Source: Kitasatospora sp. MAP12-44
GTDB taxonomy: Bacteria; Actinomycetota; Actinomycetes; Streptomycetales; Streptomycetaceae
Length of the DNA stretch: 64,000 nt
NCBI RefSeq assembly: GCF_029892095.1
Contig: NZ_JARZAE010000004.1
Span: 5,332,001-5,396,000, forward strand
Reading direction: 5' to 3'
Shown here: positions 58,550 to 64,000 of the stretch, in pieces
Position numbering within the stretch: position 1 is the stretch's first letter
How the letters are laid out: every line of letters starts with the position of its first letter
Position numbers and translations under genes: made by a program
Notes under the pieces: generated by a model
What the model was told of the DNA's origin: nothing
The model's input: only the letters and a program-made list of their open reading frames with translations
Databases searched by the model: none

Positions 58550-59385
58550 GGCGCTCGATCATCGGACGCGGCTGGCCCAACGTCATCGCGGTCGTCCTCT
58601 TTGTCTTCTTCCTGTTCCCGGTCTACTGGATGTTCAGCACGGCCTTCAAGCAGAACACCGACATCGTCAGCAAGACCCCGGTCTTCTTCCCGCTGCGCGG
58701 CACGCTGGAGCACTTCAGCACCGCCACCGGCGCCGCGCAGTTCTGGGAGATGGTCGGCAACAGCTTCCTGGTGACCGTGCTCGCGGTGCTGGGCTCGCTG
58801 GTCATCGCGACGCTGGCCTCCTTCGCGATCGCCCGGATGAGGTTCCGCGGCCGCAAGTCCTTCGTCCTGGTGATCATGCTGGCGCAGATGGCGCCCTGGG
58901 AGGTCATGACGATCGCCGTCTACATGATCGTCCGGGACGGCGGGATGCTGAACAGCCTGGTCCCGCTGACGCTGTTCTACATGATGATGGTGCTGCCCTT
59001 CACGATCTGGACGCTGCGCGGCTTCATCGCCGCGGTGCCCAAGGAGTTGGAGGAGTCCGCAATGGTGGACGGCTGCACCCGGGCCCAGGCCTTCGTCAGG
59101 GTGGTGTTCCCGCTGCTCGCCCCGGGGCTGATGACGACCTCGCTGTTCGGCTTCATCACCGCCTGGAACGAGCTGCCGCTCGTGCTGATCCTCAACAAGG
59201 CCACCGGCCCGGGCACCGCGCAGACGCTGCCGCTGTGGCTGACGTCCTTCCAGTCGCTCTTCGGCGACGACTGGGGCGCCACGATGGCCGCCTCCACCCT
59301 GTTCGCCATCCCCGTGCTGATCATCTTCCTGTTCCTGCAGCGCAACGCCGTGGGCGGGATGACCGCCGGCGCAGTGAAGGGCTGA
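58546..59385 (+). CDS. dasC: Chitooligosaccharide ABC permease DasC
   Basis: A 279-residue MalG-type permease with six helices and an EAA loop (EESAMVDGCTRAQAFVRVV in part). GTG 58546 overlaps the dasB stop (GTGA). It forms the channel together with DasB. The C-terminus QRNAVGGMTAGAVKG is typical for this subgroup. Confidence 0.94.
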   Translation: MRRSIIGRGWPNVIAVVLFVFFLFPVYWMFSTAFKQNTDIVSKTPVFFPLRGTLEHFSTATGAAQFWEMVGNSFLVTVLAVLGSLVIATLASFAIARMRFRGRKSFVLVIMLAQMAPWEVMTIAVYMIVRDGGMLNSLVPLTLFYMMMVLPFTIWTLRGFIAAVPKELEESAMVDGCTRAQAFVRVVFPLLAPGLMTTSLFGFITAWNELPLVLILNKATGPGTAQTLPLWLTSFQSLFGDDWGATMAASTLFAIPVLIIFLFLQRNAVGGMTAGAVKG

Positions 59386-60948
59386 GTGGCCACCATGAGC
59401 ATCCTCATCCCCAGCGTGCAGGACAGCGAGCAGCTGCACCGCGACGCCCTGACGGTCCTGCAGCCCGGCTTCGAGGGCACCGCCCCGCCCGAGTGGGTGC
59501 TTCGCAAGCTCGCCGCCGGCCTCGGCTCGGTCGCCCTCTTCGGACGCAACGTCACCGACCCGGCCCAACTGGCCGCGCTCACCGCCGCGCTGCGCCGGGA
59601 GAACCCGGACGTGCTGGTCGCGATCGATGAGGAGGGCGGCGACGTCACCCGCCTGGAGGCCGGTTCCGGCTCCTCCTGGCCGGGCAACCTCGCCCTCGGC
59701 GCGATCGACGACCCCGCCCTGACCCGCGACGTGGCCCGCGAACTGGGCCGCGCGCTGGCCGAGTGCGGCATCAACTACAACTGGGCGCCCTCCGCGGACG
59801 TCAACTCCAACCCGGGCAACCCGGTGATCGGGGTGCGCTCCTTCGGCGCCGACCCGGAGCTGTGCGCCCGGCACACCGCCGCCTGGGTGGAGGGCCTGCA
59901 GTCGGTCGGCGTGGCCGCGTGCGCCAAGCACTTCCCGGGCCACGGCGACACCGCGGTCGACTCGCACCACGGCCTGCCGGTGGTGGACGTCGACGTGGAC
60001 CTGCTGCGCTCGCGCGACCTGGTCCCGTTCCGGGCCGCCATCGCGGCCGGCGCCAAGGCCGTGATGAGCGCGCACATCATGATCCCGGCGCTGGACCCGG
60101 TGCACCCGGCCACGCTCAGCCGGGCGGTGCTCAGCGGCCTGCTGCGGGCCCGCGCGGCGGACGGTGGCCTCGGCTACGACGGCCTGATCGTCACCGACGG
60201 CATCGAGATGGGCGCCATCGCCGACACCTACGGCATCGCGGAGGGGACGGTGCTGGCGCTGGCCGCGGGTGCCGACGCGATCTGCGTGGGTGGCGGCCTG
60301 GCGGACGAGGAGACCGTGCTGCGGCTGCGCGACTCCATCGTGGAGGCGGTCCGCTCGGGCCGGATCCCGCAGGAGCGGCTGGCGGAGGCCGCCGCCCGGG
60401 TGCGCTCACTGGGCAGCTGGGCACGGATCTCGGCTCAAGGCGGCAACGGCGAGCCGGACCTGTCGATCGGCCTGCGCGCCGCCCGGCGCGCGCTGCGGGT
60501 CACCGCGGCGCCCGGCCAGGCGTTCACCCCGGTGACGGACCGCCCGTACGTGGCCTCGTTCTCCCCGCAGGCGAACATCGCGGTCGGCGACGAGACCCCG
60601 TGGGGCGTGGCGGGCATGCTGGCCGCCCGGCTGCCCGGGACCAGGACCGAGAGCATCGGCCCGCAGGCCGCCGAGCCGGGGCGGTTGGACGCGCTGGTGG
60701 CCCGGGTGCTGGCGGCCGCCGAGGGCCGGCGGCTGGTGCTGGTCGTGCGCGACACGCACCGGCACGACTGGATGGCGGCGGCGCTGCGCGCCCTGCTCGC
60801 GGCCCGTCCGGACGCCCTGGTGGTCGAGATGGGCGTCCCGCAGGCCGAGCCGGTCGGCGCGCTGCACATCGCCACCCACGGCGCCGCGCGGGTCTGCGGC
60901 CTGGCCGCCGTCGAGGTGCTCACCGGGCAGCCGTCCGCGCAGTGCTGA
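59386..60948 (+). CDS. dasD: GH3 beta-N-acetylglucosaminidase (DasD/NagZ-type)
   Basis: A 520-residue GH3 enzyme without signal peptide, so it works in the cytoplasm. The acid/base dyad lies in KHFPGHGDT (K181-T189, His186 and Asp188), and the nucleophile Asp in VTDGIEMGA. It cleaves imported chitobiose to GlcNAc. GTG 59386 directly follows the dasC stop; ATG 59395 is an alternative. A second, damaged copy of its last 50 bp lies just downstream. Confidence 0.92.
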   Translation: MATMSILIPSVQDSEQLHRDALTVLQPGFEGTAPPEWVLRKLAAGLGSVALFGRNVTDPAQLAALTAALRRENPDVLVAIDEEGGDVTRLEAGSGSSWPGNLALGAIDDPALTRDVARELGRALAECGINYNWAPSADVNSNPGNPVIGVRSFGADPELCARHTAAWVEGLQSVGVAACAKHFPGHGDTAVDSHHGLPVVDVDVDLLRSRDLVPFRAAIAAGAKAVMSAHIMIPALDPVHPATLSRAVLSGLLRARAADGGLGYDGLIVTDGIEMGAIADTYGIAEGTVLALAAGADAICVGGGLADEETVLRLRDSIVEAVRSGRIPQERLAEAAARVRSLGSWARISAQGGNGEPDLSIGLRAARRALRVTAAPGQAFTPVTDRPYVASFSPQANIAVGDETPWGVAGMLAARLPGTRTESIGPQAAEPGRLDALVARVLAAAEGRRLVLVVRDTHRHDWMAAALRALLAARPDALVVEMGVPQAEPVGALHIATHGAARVCGLAAVEVLTGQPSAQC

Positions 60949-60965
60949 CGATAGGATCGGCCCTG

Positions 60966-61018
60966 GCACGAGTGTGCGGACTCGCCGCCGTAAGAGGTCC
61001 TCTCCGGGCAGCCGCCCG
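60966..61018 (+). pseudogene. Degenerate duplicate of the dasD 3' end
   Basis: Sequence 60966-61018 resembles 60886-60938 at an offset of 80 bp, with about 80 percent identity and a one-base insertion. In one frame it still reads ARVCGLAAV, as in DasD. It looks like the remnant of a duplicated tail. Confidence 0.6.
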
Positions 61019-61055
61019 GCGGGGTTGAACCATCTCTTCATCGGAGGCTCCACAG

Positions 61056-62117
61056 ATGTCCGACACGCAGACCAGCTCCGTGACCCCTGGACGGATCATG
61101 GCGGCGGAGATGGCCGAGCAGCCGGCCGTCCTGCAGCGCATCCTCGACGAGGGCGCGCCGAAGATCCGCGAGATCGCCGCCGAGATCGCCGCCCGCAACC
61201 CGCGCTTTGTGCTGCTCACCGCGCGCGGCACCTCGGACAACGCGGCGCTGTACGCCAAGTACCTGATCGAGGTCCTGCTCGGCAAGCCGGCCGGCCTCAC
61301 CTCGATGTCCACCACTACCGCGTACGGCGCCAAGCCCGACCTGCGCGACGTGCTGGTCATCACGGTCAGCCAGTCCGGCGGCTCGCCCGACCTGGTGGCC
61401 TCCACCAAGGCGGCCCGCGAGGCCGGCGCGATCACCCTCGCGGTGACCAACAACCCCGGCTCGCCGCTGGCCGACGTCTCCGAGTTCCACATCGACGTCC
61501 TGGCCGGGCCGGAGAAGGCGCTGCCGGCCACCAAGACCTACACCGCCGAGCTGCTGGCGCTCTACCTCTTCGTCGAGGGCCTGCGGGGCGGCGACGGCGC
61601 GGCCGCCAAGGTGCTGCCGGAGCTGGCCGCGGGCATCCTGTCCCGGCACGCCGAGGTCAAGGCGCTGGCCGAGCGTTACCGCTTCGCCCAGCGCCTGGTG
61701 ATCACCTCGCGCGGCTACGGCTACCCGACCGCCCGCGAGGCGGCGCTGAAGCTGATGGAGACCACCTACATCCCGGCCTCCCCGTTCTCCGGTGCCGACC
61801 TGCTGCACGGCCCGCTGGCCATGGTGGACAACGTCTCGCCGGTCATCGCCATCGTCCCGGACGGCAAGGGCGGAGAGGCCCTGCAGCCGGTCCTGGACCG
61901 CCTGCGGGGACGTGGCGCGGACCTCGTGGTGATCGGGCAGCAGGAGCAGGTGGACGCCGCCTCGGCGGGGTTCGCGCTGCCGGCCGGCGTGCCCGAGGAG
62001 GTCCAGACGATCCTGGAGATCCTGCCGTTGCAGCAGCTGGCCTACGAGGTCACCATCGCCCGCGGCCAGGACCCGGACGCCCCCCGCGCGCTGGCCAAGG
62101 TCACCGAGACGCACTGA
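61056..62117 (+). CDS. SIS-domain sugar-phosphate isomerase/deaminase
   Basis: A 353-residue protein with two SIS domains, like the isomerase half of GlmS but without the glutaminase domain. GTSDNAALYAKYLIE and SQSGGSPDLVASTKAARE hold the phosphate-binding Ser residues; SRGYGYPTAREAALKLMET and GADLLHGPLAMV belong to the second domain. Proteins of this form include GlcN-6-P deaminases of the NagB-II type. Its place after dasD suggests it deaminates GlcN-6-P. GGAGG precedes the ATG. TAGGAT (60952-60957) could give a separate promoter. Confidence 0.85.
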   Translation: MSDTQTSSVTPGRIMAAEMAEQPAVLQRILDEGAPKIREIAAEIAARNPRFVLLTARGTSDNAALYAKYLIEVLLGKPAGLTSMSTTTAYGAKPDLRDVLVITVSQSGGSPDLVASTKAAREAGAITLAVTNNPGSPLADVSEFHIDVLAGPEKALPATKTYTAELLALYLFVEGLRGGDGAAAKVLPELAAGILSRHAEVKALAERYRFAQRLVITSRGYGYPTAREAALKLMETTYIPASPFSGADLLHGPLAMVDNVSPVIAIVPDGKGGEALQPVLDRLRGRGADLVVIGQQEQVDAASAGFALPAGVPEEVQTILEILPLQQLAYEVTIARGQDPDAPRALAKVTETH

Positions 62118-62123
62118 CCGCAC

Positions 62124-62164
62124 GCGAAGGCCCCCGGATCGCTCGGCGATCCGGGGGCCTTCGC
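62124..62164 (+). terminator. Terminator of the das/SIS operon
   Basis: A perfect 18-bp stem (62124-62141 with 62147-62164) with a CTCGG loop begins 7 bp after the stop. Confidence 0.9.
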
Positions 62165-62178
62165 GCATCACTGCGGCG

Positions 62179-62365
62179 GGGAAGCACTACGGGCCACGGC
62201 GTCGACATGGGACCCTCAACCCGCCCTCCTTGCCCGGCATCGGGCAGGAGGGGCCCCTGACACCGCAGCCCGGAGCTGTCGTCCCTTCGACCGGGAAGCA
62301 CTACGGGCCACGGCGTCGACATGGGACCCTCAACCCATGCGACACCGCAGCCCGGAGCTGTCGTC
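62179..62365 (+). repeat. Tandem two-part repeat with a hairpin in the first unit
   Basis: Segment A (44 bp, 62179-62222 and 62293-62336) and segment B (25 bp, 62259-62283 and 62341-62365) occur twice in the order A-B-A-B. The A-B spacer is 36 bp in the first unit and 4 bp in the second. The 36-bp spacer folds into a hairpin with one bulge (about 62224-62254). No ORF fits. The remainder of the 62118-62595 gap holds the two dre sites below. Confidence 0.8.
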
Positions 62366-62496
62366 GGGCGCCACGTCCGCGAGGGACGCTCGGCAGCGGG
62401 ACTGTGCGGGGTCCGGCTGCGGCGGCGACCGACCGAGGAGCGACCGCGCGCGGTCAGGGCAGTTGCGCGGGGGGTCTCTCCTTGGTGCTTCTTCAT

Positions 62497-62553
62497 TGTG
62501 GACTAGACCAATCGGGGTTGTCCAGGAGTCCGCCGGGATTGGTCTGGACAACT
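62497..62553. promoter_or_regulatory. Two DasR sites (dre) upstream of the histidine kinase
   Basis: TGTGGACTAGACCAAT (62497-62512) matches 12 of 16 consensus bases and ATTGGTCTGGACAACT (62538-62553) matches 13. Centres are 41 bp apart, and the second ends 43 bp before the kinase start codon. The neighbouring das/SIS operon ends upstream at a strong terminator. Confidence 0.7.
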
Positions 62554-62583
62554 GCGGCCAAGGCCCCCGGAACCCATCCCGGC

Positions 62584-62589
62584 TACGCT
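62584..62589 (+). promoter_or_regulatory. -10 element of a leaderless promoter
   Basis: TACGCT is followed by 6 nt and then GTG 62596 of the histidine kinase gene; there is no Shine-Dalgarno. Confidence 0.5.
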
Positions 62590-62595
62590 CGCCCT

Positions 62596-64000
62596 GTGCC
62601 CTCGTTGAACGAACTCGTCCGCCGCCACACCACCCTCACCGGTGCCGACGTGGAGTGGCTCCACCTGCTGGTCTCGGAGTGGCAGCTGCTCTCCGACCTC
62701 TCCTTCGCCGATCTGGTGCTCTGGATCCCGACCTGGGACGGCATCCGGTACGTCTCGGTGGCCCAGATGCGCCCGAACACCGGTCCGACCTCCTATCAGG
62801 ACGACATGGTCGGCCATCTGGTCCCGCGCGGCCGCCGTCCGCTGCTGGACGCCGCCTTCGACGAGGGCCGGATCGTCCGCGAGGGTGACCCGGAGTGGCG
62901 CGAGGAGGTGCCGGTGCGGGTGGAGTCGATCCCGGTCCGGCGCGAGGGGCGGGTCCTGGGCGTGATCGCCCGCAACACCAACCTGCTCACGGTGCGGACC
63001 CCCAGCCGCCTGGAGCTCACCTACCTGCAGAGCGCCTCGGACCTGGCCCAGATGATCGCTGCAGGAACGTTTCCCTACGCCGGCGAGCAGGTCGACATGG
63101 ACGCCGCGCCGCGGGTCGGCGACGGGCTGATCCGGCTGGACGCCGAGGGCATCGTCACCTATGCCAGCCCCAACGCGCTCTCCGCCTACCACCGGCTCGG
63201 CCTCACCACGGATCTGGTGGGTGGTCACCTCGGGCGCACCACCTCGGAGTTGTCGCTCCCGTCGCGCGGCGCGGTGCATGAGGCGCTGGTCAAACTGGCG
63301 AGCGGTTGGGCCCCCCGGCAGACCGAAGTGGAGGCCCAGGGCGGCGTGGTGACCCTGCGCGCCATCCCACTCAAGCCCAAGGGCGTGCACACCGGTTCGC
63401 TGGTGCTGGCCCGCGACGTCACCGAACTCCGGCGCCGCGAACGCGAACTGATGACCAAGGACGCGACCATCCGGGAGATCCACCACCGGGTGAAGAACAA
63501 CCTCCAGACGGTGGCCGCGCTGCTGCGCCTGCAGTCTCGCCGGATGGACTCGGAGGCCGCTCGAGCCGCGCTGGACGAGGCGGTCCGCCGGGTCGGCTCG
63601 ATCGCCATCGTGCACGAGACGCTGTCGCAGAACCTGGACGAGCGGGTCGCCTTCGACGAGATCGCCGACCGGGTGCTCGCCATGGTGATGGAGCTGTCGC
63701 ACGAGGGCCAGGTGACGACCAGGCGCAGCGGCAGCTTCGGCATCCTCTCCGCCGACGTGGCCACCCCGCTGGCGATGGTGCTCACCGAGCTGCTGCAGAA
63801 CGCCCTGGAGCACGCGTTCGGTCCCAAGGCGCCCGGCCGCGTCGAGGTCAGCGCACTGCGCGGCCGCGCGCCGGCCAGCGGCATGGGCTGGTCCGAGAGT
63901 TGGAACGGCGGCGCCAAGCCGGAGGAGTACCTGCTGATCACCGTGCAGGACGACGGACGGGGGATGCCCGAGGGCTTCGACCCGCAGAAGGCCGGCAATC
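62596..64000 (+). CDS. PdtaS-like sensor histidine kinase, 3' truncated by the window
   Basis: The frame is open to the end, giving 468 codons. An N-terminal GAF-like domain (about 1-150, with IARNTNLLTVRTPSRLELTYLQ marking its end) and a PAS-like domain (about 160-280) precede the HisKA_2 dimerisation helix. This helix holds the phosphorylated His in EIHHRVKNNLQTVAALLRLQ (His296 or His297). The ATPase domain begins with ELLQNALEHAF and DDGRGMPEGF. This is the HWE/HisKA_2 type of mycobacterial PdtaS, which senses copper and NO via PdtaR there. GTG 62596 has a -10 box 6 nt before it. In relatives a whiB gene follows, outside this window. Confidence 0.9.
   Translation, partial: MPSLNELVRRHTTLTGADVEWLHLLVSEWQLLSDLSFADLVLWIPTWDGIRYVSVAQMRPNTGPTSYQDDMVGHLVPRGRRPLLDAAFDEGRIVREGDPEWREEVPVRVESIPVRREGRVLGVIARNTNLLTVRTPSRLELTYLQSASDLAQMIAAGTFPYAGEQVDMDAAPRVGDGLIRLDAEGIVTYASPNALSAYHRLGLTTDLVGGHLGRTTSELSLPSRGAVHEALVKLASGWAPRQTEVEAQGGVVTLRAIPLKPKGVHTGSLVLARDVTELRRRERELMTKDATIREIHHRVKNNLQTVAALLRLQSRRMDSEAARAALDEAVRRVGSIAIVHETLSQNLDERVAFDEIADRVLAMVMELSHEGQVTTRRSGSFGILSADVATPLAMVLTELLQNALEHAFGPKAPGRVEVSALRGRAPASGMGWSESWNGGAKPEEYLLITVQDDGRGMPEGFDPQKAGN

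Overview
The window is high-GC actinobacterial chromosome, and everything points to the family Streptomycetaceae (Streptomyces, Kitasatospora or Streptacidiphilus). Evidence: the strong codon bias; GTG starts and ATGA/GTGA overlaps; actinobacterial marker genes (whiB7/wblC, mycoredoxin, sigR-rsrA, PPA1309 and UPF0182 families); and the dasR-dasABCD chitin-sugar locus. As I recall it, gene order follows the wblC-hisN-aroA-sigR-nrdAB-dasR part of the S. coelicolor core chromosome. I see no integrase, transposase, phage genes or CRISPR array.

Layout. 1-5.1 kb: the tail of a GntR regulator, mycoredoxin (mrx1) with a sigma-R-type promoter, uvrD2 helicase, and a long leader leading into whiB7. That leader carries an open reading frame, a 13-bp antiterminator and an intrinsic terminator. 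5.2-17.9 kb: ABC1 kinase, ThiF-like E1 enzyme, YgjP-like metallohydrolase, Nudix hydrolase, DUF2342 metalloprotease, SDR, moaE, a small membrane protein, a PDZ/Lon-like protease, PPA1309 and UPF0182; much of this neighbours whiB7 in mycobacteria too. 17.95-18.36 kb: a duplicated initiator tRNA-Met cassette. 18.5-24.3 kb: a short AfsR/SARP-type regulator and two GH18 chitinases behind a DasR site. 24.6-28.6 kb: a Sel1-repeat protein and the divergent catR/catalase pair. 28.7-33.2 kb: hisN, a small multidrug-resistance (SMR) exporter, rsgA, aroA and an M50 protease. 33.3-43 kb: SRAP protein, alpha/beta hydrolase, sigR-rsrA, two HD/HD-GYP membrane proteins, a TPR protein, peptide deformylase with a histidine-rich N-terminus, and a DUF1906-lectin secreted protein. 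43-46.9 kb: class I ribonucleotide reductase nrdAB under a cobalamin riboswitch and two NrdR-like boxes. 47-54 kb: accessory genes (GNAT, deazaflavin oxidoreductase with TetR, alpha-galactosidase, histidine phosphatase, MctP-like transporter). 54.3-62.1 kb: Sfp-type PPTase, dasR, dasABC, GH3 N-acetylglucosaminidase and a SIS-domain sugar-phosphate enzyme. 62.6 kb to the end: a PdtaS-like histidine kinase, cut by the window edge.

How the genes work together. Chitin use: the secreted chitinases release chitooligosaccharides, DasABC imports them, DasD cuts them to GlcNAc, and the SIS protein probably acts on the amino-sugar phosphate. DasR-type sites precede the chitinases and dasA, and two more lie unexpectedly before the histidine kinase. 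Thiol stress: sigma-R, its redox anti-sigma RsrA and mycoredoxin are linked by exact GGAAT-N18-GTT promoters 33 kb apart. Ribosome stress: whiB7 appears to be controlled by transcription attenuation coupled to translation of its leader ORF.
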